A DNA stretch of 60,000 bases from Owenia fusiformis (GCA_903813345.2 CAIIXF020000005.1:38507375-38567374); one strand, 5' to 3'; positions 1 to 13,500 are shown, numbered from the stretch's first letter. Notes: generated by a model not told the origin, from the sequence alone. Made by a program: numbers and translations.

Positions 1-601
1 GGCGGTAATAATATTGTTCAATGAAAACACAATTCTTGTCCCTTGTATTACAATTACATATAGAATACATTACCTATAACATGTCAGATTCTATCAATTG
101 GATACCTAGAATATGTATTGATTATAAATAATTAAAATTAAATTGAACATAAAGCTGGACGGTGTGTTAATTCGGGTATGGACCCCTGATACTTCAATAT
201 ATCGACATATTTACACCAGTATGGATCCTTGAACCAATATAAAATGCAAATACATACATTCATTATGACGTTTGCAATAATACTTAATAATAATTAAACA
301 GGGGCCCGTTTTTTGTACGTACGCCATCCTAACTTAGGACTTATCCTAAATATCAGAACTTAGTTGAATGCCCATGGATAGACTTAGGATAATTCCTACA
401 TCCGTTTTTCTTAAATATCCTAACTTTATCGTAAACCCATATACTTAGGATGTTATCGTAAGTAGGCTACGTCATTTACATTACTGATCATGCCTGAAAT
501 CACATCGAGATGTCGCCTGTAGGCTCGCCGATCGGAATGCCTTTCGGCTCGCTGAGTGCCCATCGTATGGTTGGCCTATTAGTATAAAGAATGCATGCGT
601 T
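1..601. other. Non-coding, no gene seen
   Basis: No ORF or splice structure worth calling. Around 302-475 there is a stretch beginning GGGGCCCGTTTT followed by alternating TTAGGAT and ATCCTAA blocks. It looks like a degraded end of a short DNA transposon with internal inverted repeats, but I could not find a clear opposite terminus. Confidence 0.5.
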
Positions 602-2013
602 GTTTACGGGTGTGTAGGCGTTAATTACGCTCGTGTAGATGTAAAATTACGCCCGTGCTGACGAAAAATTACGCCTGTGTAGGCGTAAATTACACCCGTG
701 AAGAAGTAAATTCTACGGGCGTTCAGAATACATTTACAGGCGTGAACTTACGGCGTTAAAATTATTAATTACGGGCGTTAAGACTGTTATTTTACACGCG
801 CTGAGAAACATCTTCACGCCCGTGGAGTTTATTTTTAGCGCCGTAAATTATGAACCAATCAGAACCTTACTTACATGATGATTTAATGCATCCTTGCTAA
901 AAGAGCAACTCCGAAATACTTGCGCTAGTAAACAACAATCAGAAGCCTGCTTACATTTTAGTGTGTTGCATTGAGTTCCTTAAATATTCCTTCAAGATTG
1001 AACTAGATTTAACCAAAGAAGTATTCATTTTTTAGAGCAAATTATATTAAAAGGCAAATTGAAGAGACATGTACTGTGTTGGCAGCTATCAACACCTATT
1101 GTAGAAACGACAAAATTGCAGAGTATTTTGAGAAGGTATACATGTTTGGTTTCTAAATACGATGATTTTTGGATAATTCTCCAATCTAGGCGTCGGCTTC
1201 AGAGGTAGGCTAGGTAGGGACTTATTAAGCTCACACGCATTGCAGCTTACAGTCTCATTATACAGTCAGATCGCTAATGTATCCCTCTAAAGGATGTGTC
1301 CAGATACTAGAATTATAGTATCTGATCAACTGCAAATTGACTCTAGACTATATCCTGCAGATCTGGCATTTTTTGAAAATGTACTGAAAATGTCAAATGA
1401 GCCTATATACCTAGTATACCTAGCCAACATATGTTCAAATTTGGTGTTAGGGAGATGTGTACTTTTTGGAATCTTTATGCAGCCGTCTTTATATGTCACA
1501 TGTTATTTCCAGGAATACATAACTCATTTATACGATGTACATCTTTCACATTTGCACAAATAGCCACCGAGATACCCAGAAAAGAAATAATATTTCATAT
1601 GCCTCCAATTGCAACAGTTGTTCCTGGCACAATCATGAGTATGTTATTAACTTGCATAAGGATCTTGGAGTTGTACTTTTAGCTATAATGCATCGTATCA
1701 TCATGTAAGCAAGATGCTGATTGGTTCATAATTCACGGCGCTAAAATGAACTCGACGGGCGCATAGATGTTTTTCAACGGGTGTTAGATACTGTCTTGAC
1801 GCCCGCTATTGAACATTTTAACGCCGTTAGTTTACGCCTGTATTTGTTTTAACGTGTATAGAATTCACTTCTTAACGGGCGTAATTAACGCTTTGACGAG
1901 CGTAATTAACGCCTACACAGGCGTAATTAACGCCTACACGGGCGTAAATTACGTCTGCACGGGCGTAATTTCACGTCTACACGGGCGTAATTAACGCCTA
2001 CACACCCGTAAAC
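602..2013. mobile_element. Fold-back DNA element with subrepeat arms
   Basis: The two ends are inverted copies: GTTTACGGGTGTGTAGGCG starts at 602 and its complement ends at 2013. Each arm is about 290 bp (602 to about 890 and about 1720 to 2013) and is made of short tandem units related to TTAATTACGCCCGTGTAGGCG. The middle (about 890-1720) is unrelated A+T-rich sequence with two short overlapping ORFs (1294-1563 and 1431-1682) that I do not recognise. No transposase is visible, so this is probably non-autonomous. Target-site duplication not clear. Confidence 0.8.
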
Positions 2014-4113
2014 TACACGTGGATACTTTGGTTAGGTTGACTCACCATACATCGGCGCGTCTATCGGCGTTTAAGTTGAACTCCCAGTCAGAGGGATCGA
2101 TCGGCACACACTGTACTGTACTAAACATACTGTATGAACAGATCTCCGATCGGCATTGAAACAACGTCAACGTAAAAACACTTTCATCGGTATGAGTGAT
2201 AAAATATAATAATAAACAAACTGATGATTAAACTAAATACTTATATAGGCATGTCGTTTTTGTTATTTTCATCTGCATGTGTTATCGGACATTAGGTTAT
2301 GATTAAAAACGTATCGTCGAAATGTGTTTTGGAATAAAAAGATTTGATGGCGTTAATTTATTTTTATATTGGAAAGTATTCGGGGGCTGGGGTGATAGCA
2401 AGGGCCAAAATTTGACGGAGTTAGTTTTCAGTCGTATATTTTTTAAAAGAAAATGAACAATTCAGTCTCTCCGCAATCTGTTTTCAAATACGAGTTAAAT
2501 AAAACAGTATCACGGCTGTGGTCAAAATATTTGTCACCTGCGCGGAGCATGTTATTTTTCATAAAAAACACACAATTTATATAATCTATAACTCGTGTTA
2601 TTATTAAGTATTATTGAGTATTATTAAGTGTTCGAACGCGGGATTTCTAAACTGCCACATCGTCGCTTTCCACTGGGTCTAGAGAACAATCGAAACCTTG
2701 TGAATCAAGATGAACTGCCACCAGACTACTGACTCTATAAAATACAAACTACTAATAATTATTGAGCCGTTCAGTGAACCAGATTTGGAATCAATAGTTG
2801 TAGTCTGTGATAAAATGAACTTGATACATGTTACTTGAATTTCTATCAACTCATTTTTATGATCAGAGATGGTCAAATGCTATATTCTATTGACAACGTA
2901 ACATTCATTTGTCATCGTGACCTACAGGTCATGATAACCATCAAAATGCAATGGTGTATGTTTACAAAACTTGAAACCAGGAGTTTTATTTAGACGGGAC
3001 TTCCCCTTTTTATGTTAAAGTCTCCAACTTTTTTGTGTACGGTATTTAGCGTCTGGGGTCGGCGTTCGGCGTCTGTAACAAATGGCGGGTGGTGACATTT
3101 TTCATGTTTATGCCTTGTTTAATATTTAAGGCTCCAAATGAAATATGATATCTGATATCATCATGATGTTATTCTTATTATATTATTCTGTTTTAAAGGT
3201 GCCCATGAGTATGACACACAAGGAGAGACAATTGAGAATTCAAGTCCAGTTTGAAGAACAATACGCCGTTCTTCAAGTTATAGCCCAGGGAGTTCAAGTT
3301 TATGCATCTTGCCTAAAGTGAAGTGTTAGCCCCAAAGACAGGGCTGTATCCAGGGAGTGGCCGGGGGTCGGAGTTTTCACCATTTTTAGCAATTTTCAAA
3401 TGATTTTGGTCACTTTTTGGTCAGAGTTGTTAAAAGTGAACCCCCTGGAACTTCTTTGAAAGTGAACTCACTCTCTTGGTACATCCTGACAGTGGGCCTG
3501 AAAGGTTTATCCCATATTGCATTGGGGAATATTATATTGCAGTTGCTTGATGCAAGAGTAAAACTTTGAAATAACCATAGATAATATTACAATAGATAAA
3601 AGTTTGGCATGCATTATTTTTTTTCGTTTCATTATTAGATTTGAGAGCAGGTAGACGTATACAGCAGTGCAGTGAATTATGTTTGTATTTTAAGAAGTTG
3701 TTTATAAATAAGCCGTAAATAACATGTTTAAACGTTGTTAGCATGGTCTACAAACTACAACGACCGTCAACCTGTTTAAGTTTTAATTTGTTTTGTTGAA
3801 ATTAGATTAAGAAATAAGTCTTTCAAATGTCACCAGTGTCTTTAGGGTTGAGGTTTCACGTCGGTTTAAATTAGAATAATTCTTTACTATCTGGTTTTGT
3901 TTGCTTCATTTTGAAATGTTCATCGAATTTTTATTTTTCGAATCATTTCCATTTCGTTACATAAGTTATTTGGAATAACCTTGATTTCAGCTAAAATACA
4001 GGGTAGTGCATGGCTGTTTTTGAAACTTTAAATTTTAGATTGACGTTTTGTTGCTTATCACCGTATTAATTATGAGCACAAGTTTTTATGTTTGTTTATT
4101 TGTTTTTATCTCT
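2014..4113. other. Intergenic, no gene seen
   Basis: Only short ORFs with no coding look. The stretch 3410-3480 with GTGAAC-type blocks resembles 53945-53990 and may be a dispersed repeat fragment. Nothing else recognised. Confidence 0.45.
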
Positions 4114-4118
4114 TATAC

Positions 4119-4862
4119 CACCCTATGCAGACAGAGCCTGTGGGAAATATTGGGTGCGGCGCAAATGAGCGGAGGGTGCGGAGCTAACGGTCATTTTTGA
4201 ATTTAAAATTAGTATATTTCTGAAACTAAGCCGTTTTGGGACTTCAAATATACCAATATATGTGTATTTGACACCAAATATCAATAAAATTGTGAAAATA
4301 GTAGTGCAATTCATTTTATAGCGACGCATTATGCCTTAAACATTTCCCAGAAGATACACTACCCATGCAAATTATTTTTGCATCTTGGAAGCCAGGCAGT
4401 ATCTGTGTGATTTTATAAAAATTCGGAAATGTTTTTCAGATATGAGCCCCCTCTAAATATTGGGTGCGGAGTAGCTCCATAAACGAAAAACATTTCCGAA
4501 TTTTTATAAAATCACACAGATACTGCCTGGCTTCCAAGATGCAAAAATAATTTGTATAGATAGTGTACCTTGAACACCATTTTTTATGAATGCTGGGGAC
4601 TCAGTATTAAAAGGATAATTTCAAAATATATAGGTCTGGGAAAGGTTTAAGGCACACTGCGTCGCTATAGAATGAATTGCGCTACTATTTTCACAATTGT
4701 ATTGATATTTGGTGTCAAATACACATTGGTATATTTGAAGTCCCAAAACCGCTTAGTTTCAGAGATATCCCAAATTAAAATTCAAATTGACCGTTAGCTC
4801 CGCACCCTCCGCTCATTTGCTCCGCACCCAATATTTCCCACAGGCTCTGTCTGCATAGGGTG
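4119..4862. mobile_element. Near-complete palindromic MITE with 5-bp TSD
   Basis: CACCCTATGCAGACAGAGCC begins at 4119 and its reverse complement ends at 4862. The left half (4119 to about 4440) pairs with the right half (about 4500-4862) over almost its whole length, including a TATCTGTGTGATTTTATAAA block near the centre, so little unpaired loop remains. Flanks are TATAC at 4114-4118 and TATAC at 4863-4867, a 5-bp target duplication. No coding capacity. The family is not identified; the short ORFs inside are shadows. Confidence 0.85.
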
Positions 4863-4867
4863 TATAC

Positions 4868-5739
4868 AAGTACAAGTAAGTTATACATTGCAAGTCACAC
4901 CCGTAGCATACCCTGCATTGCCTTACAAAGTTTACATAAGCAGTTTCGAAAAACATTAGAATGTGGGAGGGGTTCAAGATGAGATCCGGTGTAAAAGGGT
5001 AGGAGGTCCAGACAGTATCTGTTGGAGTGTTATATATTTCCCTATCCAACATATGATATGCGTATGCATGAGTGGAGGGTTGGGGCCTCGTGAGAGATAC
5101 ATGTACTTGACAGTCAGTAATTGTTTACACCCCCCCCCCTTCCTTGACATGCTGAACTAATGTGCTTTTTGTTCATAAAACAATAAATCAAAATTGTCTA
5201 GTTTCCTAATTACAATAAAAACAAACGGCTGATTAGAAGATTACAGTGACCGTTTCCCGTCATTACATAACAATGTTGATGGTGGGCAAAGGAAATCGAG
5301 TCTGTATTGATCTAGTTCATAAGCATGATACGTGATTATAAACGTAAAGAAAATGACAGGAATTTTTTTAGAATTCTCATTGTAATCAAAACTTTATACC
5401 ATTCGCTCAGACATGGGCTAGTATTTTGATTCATTTCAGCTTAATATTCTATCCAACAGCATTAAATGATCAAACTCAATTATTTAGTAAAACTTCAATA
5501 AGGGATCACGAGAATTTCGATACAGAAGATGAAGCTCTCTTTTATAATTAAGAAGTGAAGTCGAACGAATGCAAAGGGTAATAAATCTGGTGAACACAAC
5601 ACGTTGAGCTAAAAACTTGCGAAACCTCTCTATAAAGACATTGTTGAACGCAAATGATCATGTGGATTCACTTAAATCCTGAATTATATTCAACTGTTTC
5701 TGTAAACTTCAACGAATGCATTTAATCCCATGATGTGTT
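4868..5739. other. Intergenic, no gene seen
   Basis: Short ORFs only. Contains a C homopolymer near 5130-5140. Nothing else recognised. Confidence 0.45.
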
Positions 5740-7474
5740 TCACTCCTATCTGGAGTGCAGACTTGCACCCCGGGACTTGCACGGCCAACCCTTGCCCCTC
5801 TTCCACCCCGTGTCATCCTTGGGGTCCATGCACACCGTGCTGCGAGCTTTGGCTCCCATGGCATCGCCGATGGTTGTGAAGTGGTCTCCCTGGGCATAAT
5901 ACCGGAGGGCAATACACAACTAAAATGTTAACAGTTAAGAGGTTCCAGATAGCTTACCAAAAATTGTCATTGTAATGAATCTGGTCATGTCAAATAAGAA
6001 AATATATCACTCTTAGTCTTCACAAAGGGGTCAACCCAGTTGTCCGAAACCCAATTCTCCGAAACCCAGTTTTTCGAAACCCAGTTCTCCGAAAATTAGG
6101 GAATCTTATCTAAAAAATACAATTTCTTAAAACGACTCTTGTCGCAACCTCTGCGAACCACGACAACATAACATTGGAGTCACGTTGACATCATTGCAAA
6201 ATTAGGCTAAATATGCTAAGTCAAGACGTTAATTATTTAATGTTTAGCCTACGAAAGTTCATGGGTAACTTGAGAACTACAAAATACAACCAAATACTTT
6301 TCGAACGTACAATAGCAATATTTCTCACCTAACGTCTTCATAGTTTTAGGAACGTATTTTAAACGCATGATAGCCAAATATAGCAAGATACTATATCTGC
6401 CTAAATGTAGTTATCTAGTGTTCACAAAGTTTTGAAACATATTATATCCAGATCCATCAGAAATTAACTTATCCAATACATTACTTTACTAGTTCTAGTA
6501 TCTTGCATGACTCGTTCATAAGAATTCTTTAATTCTACCTCGTTCTCAATACGTCCTCAGACAGACAAGAAATTGAAGTCACACCCGTTTGTTTGCGTGA
6601 CAAAATATGCCACGCAAATTTATACGTATGCGCACTTTCTCGGATTATTGTCAAACAAATAGGCCTACATTTCAAGAGAAGAACATAAAAAACTAATGCC
6701 GGAAACAAATGCCGAAAAATGAATCCTTGGAGGTTTGTTCTTTTACGATTTGATAAGAGACAGAGATTGAGAAATTAAATGCGACGAAATATTTTGACAC
6801 TGTTTTATTCTTAAAGTTCTATGCGTTAACTTATTTTATCTGTTTCAAAATGTTTCATTTTATTTTGCCTATATAAAAGAGATTGAAGAAGATAAGATAA
6901 ACTGTTCCGTAATATATATTGTGTTTTAATAACCTAATTAGAATCACAATGTAAAATAAATCCCCCGTTCCTGCCATTCTGGTGCCATGCAATGGATGCA
7001 ATTCAAAGTGAGAGAGAGATCTATAAACATCAGAATGCGTCCATCCCATTAATTTGGGCAAATACATGGCATGAAACTGGCTTTTCGAAGAATTGGGTTT
7101 CAGACAACTGGGTTTTGGAGAATTGGGTTTCGGACAACTGGGGTGTACCCCTTGAGAAAACGCGGCAAGTGTTCAAAACGTTTCAGACCAGAAGGGTTCT
7201 CACCTGATATACTGGCGACAAGCTGTTGTTCCTCTTGGTATGACGCTGGAGTTGATCACCAATCAAACATAACAATTTGGTTTCTAGTTAAACGAAATCT
7301 TGACACAACTTTGTTGTCTCCTAACTCCTCTAGCCATCTGTAGGTATTTTTCCTTACCAATGGCAATGGCCTATTGACGCGTTGAGGATAGGGATTTCGC
7401 CTGACATTTACAAAATGATATATACGCCTGCCGCGCGACACCTTTTTTTCCTCTTCTGATTCATTATTTACCAT
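5740..7474 (-). pseudogene. Broken PIF/Harbinger-type transposase, N-terminal part in two exons
   Basis: Read on the minus strand, exon A (about 7474-7204) has a harbinger-like N-terminal region with FRLTRNQ, then after a one-base frameshift near 7256 the family-typical HTKRNNSLSP segment, ending CAG before a GTGAGA donor at 7203. Exon B starts after a TTTTAG acceptor at 5919 with LCIALRYYAQGDHF and IGDAMG, matching the alpha-helical segment seen in HARBI1-like transposases (known family pattern). Downstream the reading frame loses resemblance and stops near 5740; no DDE catalytic core is seen. Exon B is far more G+C-rich than its surroundings. The 1.3-kb intron is almost wholly occupied by a fold-back element. 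The splice join is my inference from phase and homology. Confidence 0.65.
6025..7153. mobile_element. Fold-back element with CCGAAACCCAGTT arms
   Basis: The left end GGGGTCAACCCAGTTGTCCG (6027) is matched by an inverted, slightly different copy ending at 7153. Both arms contain repeated CCGAAACCCA units alternating with ATTCTC or GTTGTC. The arms are short (about 75-90 bp) and the A+T-rich interior carries no transposase. Around 6570-6665 is a block with TGCGTGACAAAATATGCCAC, related to sequence inserted at 46349-46567. The element sits within the intron of the harbinger-like pseudogene. Confidence 0.75.
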
Positions 7475-8465
7475 TTGACTTTGAAATCACCTGTCATGCA
7501 ATGATCTTGAGTAATCATTTCATGATTTCTTAAGAATTCAGCCAATGGGTGAGCCTTTGAGGTGTTCTTGCTCATAGGCCACACATTTCATTCATCTGAT
7601 ATTTTAATACGTGTTTAACCATTGCCTATCCTTCATTTATTTTAAATATTGATATGAGACATTCATTTCTTCTCTCATTCTTTGGAATTTCGTTCTGGAT
7701 TTATCCCAAAATCTCAAGAACTGATTTTTTCTCAATGTTGATTTTCCGTAAATTGGACACATTCAATCAAATTATCATACATAGATTCTAGTTTATTAAG
7801 AAATTGTATGGAAAGGATAAGTATTTAAGAAATGATTACACATTTTAGAGGATTCTGTTTTTAGGGTCAACCTGTATTTTATAATAACTTTGGAGACCAT
7901 CTCATTTACCGAAGTTAAGAGATTGAGTGGGGACACCATGATGTGATAATGAACCCTCCTCCCCACAGATTTTTGCATTTAGGGGTACTTAAACAACCAT
8001 GTGTAGGATACAAATACCAAAACCAAAGCTGAAAAGGAAGATCTAGCTCATATTTCAAGAGGAATGTAAAAGGGTAATCAACAACTTTGCTCGTAGAATC
8101 CAAGTTTGCATGCAAATTAATGGACGTCATGCATTGGGAACATGTGCGCTCATAGAAAATTTTAATGAGCAAAAGGAAAATTGTATATGTCAATAGAGAA
8201 ATAATAAATTATGCACAATGGGTGTCATTTTTGGTGTAACCCTGTATTTTTTTAATCAAATAAGTTAAATCAATTTTTATCAGTACTTATTGAACGTACT
8301 GTACATATGCCGTATTAAAACATGAAAATCATTCGGTCTTGCATTGTTTAGAATTGACTAGTGCACAAATATGTTGCATAACTAATGATAATGTGTGAAA
8401 TCGCCTTTCAACATAATTAGCACGTAGAAACTCAGGACTTTTTATTATTTATTCGCTGAGTAATA
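7475..8465. other. Intergenic, no gene seen
   Basis: A+T-rich sequence with overlapping short minus-strand ORFs at 7796-8193 that show no recognisable domain or splice structure. Confidence 0.4.
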
Positions 8466-9605
8466 ATGTAAAAGCCTGATATGACCGTGATAATGCTTGC
8501 AAGTCCTGTGGTGACAGTGGTAATGTTAAAGCCTGATATGACCGTGACAATGCTTGCAAGTCCTGCCATGGCCGTGACAATGCTATATTATATTGCAAGG
8601 CCTGTCATGAATATGGTTGTAATGCCTGTCAAGACTATGATAATGCTGAAGCCTGATATGACCGTGACAATGCTGTATTATATTGCAAGGCCTGTCATGA
8701 CCGTGGTAATGTTAAAGCCTGATATGACCGTGACAATGCTTGCAAGGCCTGTCATGACCGTGACAATGCTATATTATATTGCAAGGCCTGTCATGACCGT
8801 GGTAATGTTAAAGCCCCGTATGACCGTGACAATGGTTGCAAGGCCTGTCATGACCGTGGTAATGTTAAAGCCCAGTATGACCGTGACAATGGTTGCAAGG
8901 CCTGTCATGACCGTGGTAATGTTAGGCCTGATATGACCGTGACAATGCTTGTAAAGCCTGCCATGACCGTGACAATGTTATGTTATATTGCCGTATATAT
9001 TATATGACCGTCATAATGATTGAAAGGCCTGTCATGACCGTCAGAATGTTAAAGCCTGTCATGACCGTGGTAAGGTTAAAGCCTGATATGACCGTGACAA
9101 TAGTTGCAAGGCCTCTCATGACCGTGGTTGTATTTGAAGTAGCATGAGAACACCGTAATGACAATTTTTCTTCGTGTTTAACTACCTTAAATATGTAAAT
9201 AAAGACTAGCCTTACTAAAAATGTGTATTAATTTCACAACGAAAACATAATTTTTACTCATAAATAATTTGCGAACAGACTATATCTCTACTCTCATTCA
9301 AGGAGCTTTGATTCGAAAGCATATACTTTCTATAATGATCAATTAATAAGATTTATCCATAAAAAATACCAACAGCAACGGGCGAAACATGAAGGTCATT
9401 AATGTCATATACATGTAAAGGTTACGGTCGCGCCAGGCTTACACGATTACACTACCACGGTCATGGCAGGCATTTTAATATAATACAGCATTGTCGCGGT
9501 TATACCAGGCTTTCACGATAACATTACCACGGTCATGGCAGGATCCTTGCGCTACTTAAAAAACACCGAATAACATGGCGACGGTTACGCCAGGCGTAAG
9601 TCTTG
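8466..9605. repeat. Minisatellite-armed fold-back repeat (ATGACCGTG units)
   Basis: From about 8475 to 9130 imperfect tandem units alternate GCCTGATATGACCGTGACAA and GCCTGTCATGACCGTGGTAA, some with an extra TATTATATTGCAAG insert. From about 9425 to 9600 the same units appear in reverse complement (ACCACGGTCATGGCAGG). So the block is an inverted repeat with unequal arms and an unrelated centre of about 290 bp. The 8481-8936 open frame (methionine- and valine-rich) comes only from the stop-free repeat unit. Confidence 0.8.
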
Positions 9606-10321
9606 CAACAGATAGGGTCTCGGTTCACAATGCACAAGAACGAGAAGCCACAGACCATAAAAACATAATTACAACAACAAGCTGGTATTGGTATTTGTAG
9701 GACCTGCACAAGCTTTCAATGGTCCTTGGACTCAATGAGTGAGCTGAATAAATGAATCTTGGTTTTTCAAAGATTTCATTTCATTTCAGTGTGACAAGAT
9801 TCAAAGAAAATGACAAATTGTTTTCAGAGTATGATTTCAGTCATATAGACAATAGATCAAGTAAAAGTAAGTTATGATTATGATAGCATATATAAATGCA
9901 ATTACTTACTTAGTTAATTTCGCATGAAAATAGCTTGCAGAATCGATAAATCAGGCTTTTGTGAACGTTTTGTTGTTTTGTCCTTTCAGCATGTAGCCGA
10001 AGCGCAGTTATTCTATATCCGCTAAACAAACTTTTGAAAACTTTTTATATCTCTTATTTTGTAATTATTATAGGATACTTAATTATAAAACATTATTCAA
10101 TTCTATATCTAATATATACATGAACTTTTAATCCTATTAAAATCTTACGATTATGATTCTTTCTAAGGATTATATTTAAGTAAGTTAATCCGCGTACTGC
10201 ACTATTTCAATTTGACCTAAATGCTGTCCTTGACCTCAGATTTAGAAAACAAAACAAGACTGAAATCTTCTTTCTTTTGAAGCCAAAATTCCCACAGTGA
10301 ATCAATTCATTAATCAATGAA
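9606..10321 (+). other. 5' flank of FAM204A homologue with a possible leader exon
   Basis: A segment at 9790-9866 has a good acceptor (CATTTCAG) and donor (GTAAGT) and could be a 5' untranslated exon joined to an acceptor near 10300 (CCACAG). Its open frame does not continue in frame with the start at 10322. No TATA box or CpG-rich promoter is evident. The leader exon is a guess. Confidence 0.3.
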
Positions 10322-10576
10322 ATGGAAACCAGAGTTCCCCCGTTACACGAAGGCTTAGAAGGCACTACTTTTGAAGAAAATAAGCTCACATTGGACTCAA
10401 ACAAGGAACTGAAACATTTGGGAAATTTGGACAAATTGAAATCTGAGCATGGAACCACTGGACAGAATCAGAATACCAATAAGTCAAGGGGTTTAGGGAG
10501 TGTGACTTCTGCTAGAAATTTTATTGGAGATGCCAATGGGGAGAAGCCAAAGGGAGTGTCAGATTCAATGTGGAAG
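10322..10576 (+). CDS. FAM204A: FAM204A homologue exon 1
   Basis: Encodes residues 1-85: poorly conserved, charged and low in hydrophobics, ending SDSMWK before a GTGCAC donor. The open frame runs on to 10621 in the intron, but the homology stops at MWK. Start chosen as first in-frame ATG with a fair Kozak context. Confidence 0.85.
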
Positions 10577-13500
10577 GTGCACATTATTGACTGCTATTTT
10601 GCACAGGTGCTCCCTGGGTAGCATAGGCCAAGGGTAAAGAGTAAACCGTACATGATATAGAAGAGATACACAGCTTACTATTACTCTTCCCTTGGCCTAT
10701 GCTGGGTAGTAAAGAGAGTGTACAGTACACATTTTTGCAGAACGCCTCAACACTCTTACTACCAACAAAGCACTTGGGGCTTGTGCCCTTTTGCAACTAC
10801 TTTTCTAGATATCTTGTGTATTCATTTTATTTATTAAGACACTGGACTACATGGGTTGACTATAGACCAGACCTCACGTCAGTGGTATCAGGGTAATACA
10901 CTGTATGTAGCGAACTCTGTGGTATTTTCAGCTCAACATGGATGTCAAATGCTTGCAGTATGTTGTTGAGGTCTGATTTGTTATACAATAACAATCTTGA
11001 AAATCACTCACGTCCCATCAAACTACATGTACATGTGCAAAACTCCCAATACATATGCTGACAAAAACAAAAAAGATCATGACCATTTAAAGTCTTTTAT
11101 GTATCACTGATGGATCTAGGGGGTGGTCAAAAATGTGTAGGGCCGCGCCCCAATCAGTAGGCTTTATTTTGAATTTTTGGCCAGATTATTAAAAAATGGG
11201 CTTTTAATTTTCAAAATTTGGGCTCAATTTTGGTTTAAGGAGCCCAAAATTTTATTCCCCGCAAGAAATGATTTCTTTGACCCATCAACTCAGTTTTGTG
11301 CCTGTTGGGTCAGTATTTTGTTTTCAATTTCAGAAATTTCAAGTACTCCATAAAAGACGAGAAGATATATTAGCAAGATCAAAATTAAAAAGACAGCGTG
11401 AATTCCAAAAGAAACTTAAACATGAATCGCAGCAAAACAAATCTGTTGATGAACCCCCAGAGAAGAAATCTACAGAACCTGATAAAGATGAAATTACCAA
11501 GACACCAGACACAAATGAAACCTCTTCAGCTAGTGGCGTAGAGAGCTGGAGTGATATCAAGCCATATCTTCATTGTAAAGATCATCTGAAAGGAATCGAT
11601 CCAGGAAGATATGCCCCAAAGGTAATATCATAGTATAGGAAATCTATATAACACAAAACATATAGAAATTCAGTTAAATGAGACCTGGAAAAAATGTAAC
11701 AGAGGACATGTGTATATTTCAATACGAATGAATATTTGTAAATTAAGAAATGTACCATTTAACAAACCTTTGAGCCTGAATCACCTCTGCATGGACAGAT
11801 TTGGTCCTGTGATTTCGTACTTGCAATGTTATTTGGATGAGTGGTGTATTTCATTTGTTCCTTTGTTTAGACTAAACTAGAGAATGAGGTTGATGCTGCT
11901 ATATCACAGGGACAGTACACCAAAGCAGAGCAGCTCAGTGACCACATGGCCAATAGAGAGGTATTTCAACATTTTTTAAATACATGGTGTCCACTGGAAC
12001 ACGAGCAGTCCAGCACCTCTTAAGGTCGTATATACTAATGCATGATAGTTATTGAAAATTTATATTCGTTTGAGCGAAGCGATTTAAGAATATAAATACT
12101 TTCTATATATGTGCAGTGAAGTGAAGAAAAGGCATGAATCATGATTTGGTGATGTAGCATGCTGTTCGAGTTGAGCAAAGATTTTTGTGTCTTGGGCCTT
12201 GTTTAGTGAGTGAGTTTTATGGATAGAGAAGTCATTCTGGGCTTGGTCGCCGAACAGTCAACTCCAAAAATTTTAAGCAAAATTTTTTAAAAAGCTATTT
12301 CTGCATCCAAACAGATTTTACCTACGATTGGGTCTGATGGGTTGAGAGGTGGGGTTATACCTTTCCATAGGGCATCGACTTCAGTTGAATAGCATCTTTG
12401 GTTTTAATGGTGATCAACCACCTTGATATCAATCAGGCAACAATTAAACGTTGCATACAAACTGTTTTACTAATTATACAATATACGCGGCTCAGTTTCT
12501 GCCATATGTACACGTATAATAGGATTTACAAATGAGCAGGCCATGCAAACAGTCTTACAAAACGATATCAATCAAAAGTATTGTAAACATCTTGTCACAT
12601 GTACACATATACTAGTATTTACAAATAAAGGGTAGCGACCACAAGCAAAAGTGTAGCGACCACAAGCCAAAGCTTGATCTAAATTAAAGGTGTGTTGTGT
12701 TGTGTTGTGTAACATGCCGTGTACGTAACGTAACGTACAGAATAGAATGAATGTTACATTGTCAAGTCAAGGATAACAGTATTGTCTGTATATAGTAGTA
12801 GCTGAATACATTCACTATTTCATACAATATAATGCAAAAGCACAGTATAACAGAAATAAATGTCCCTAGAGAGTGTAGTCCCCCTACTCTATGTCCCTAT
12901 ACTCATTGAGTCCCCCCCCTCCCCCATGACTATTGATTTATTAATCCTATACTGCTAAATATACATAACATTTCCAGATTCCACTATTGACATGTAAATA
13001 CAGTAAAACCTGCATATTTGACAGATCTGATCTGAACACATCTCAATGTTAATGCCTTTTTATTTATTTAGTCCTCTTGTTAAAGAGAGAATCAGATCTA
13101 GCGGGCAGGCAAACAAAAAATTGTTTCAATTTTAAAATATTTATGGCCCATGTCATTCTTTGTCATGTCTATTTTCTAAAAATACCCAAAGTACACACTT
13201 CATTTCAGGAAAACCAAAGATCTTTACAATAATGTATTATTTTTTATAAGAATGTTTACCATTCTTATTATTTTGGAGAATTTAAAAACTTTTCATCCAT
13301 TTTTGCATTTTGAATCCATCATAACTTCACCAATCTATAATATGTCATGAATCTTTTGGGAGATATTATTAGCTTGTAAGGAACACATTGGTAGATCAAT
13401 TGTACATGTTGCTTGTAACTATGTCACCTTCTATAGGTCTGATTCTGCCTTTAATCTTCCATATAGACTTACAGGTCAAAGCCTGGAAATGTGGATGAGA

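Noticed and set aside
5709-5912. 67-residue minus-strand ORF starting MPSGIMPRE
   Set aside because: Wrong frame: the neighbouring frame has the harbinger-like LCIALRYYAQGDHF.
8481-8936. 151-residue Met/Val-rich ORF
   Set aside because: Pure product of the ATGACCGTG minisatellite; frame is lost where unit length changes.
9790-9866. Short open segment with good splice sites upstream of FAM204A
   Set aside because: Not in frame with exon 1; kept only as a possible untranslated leader.
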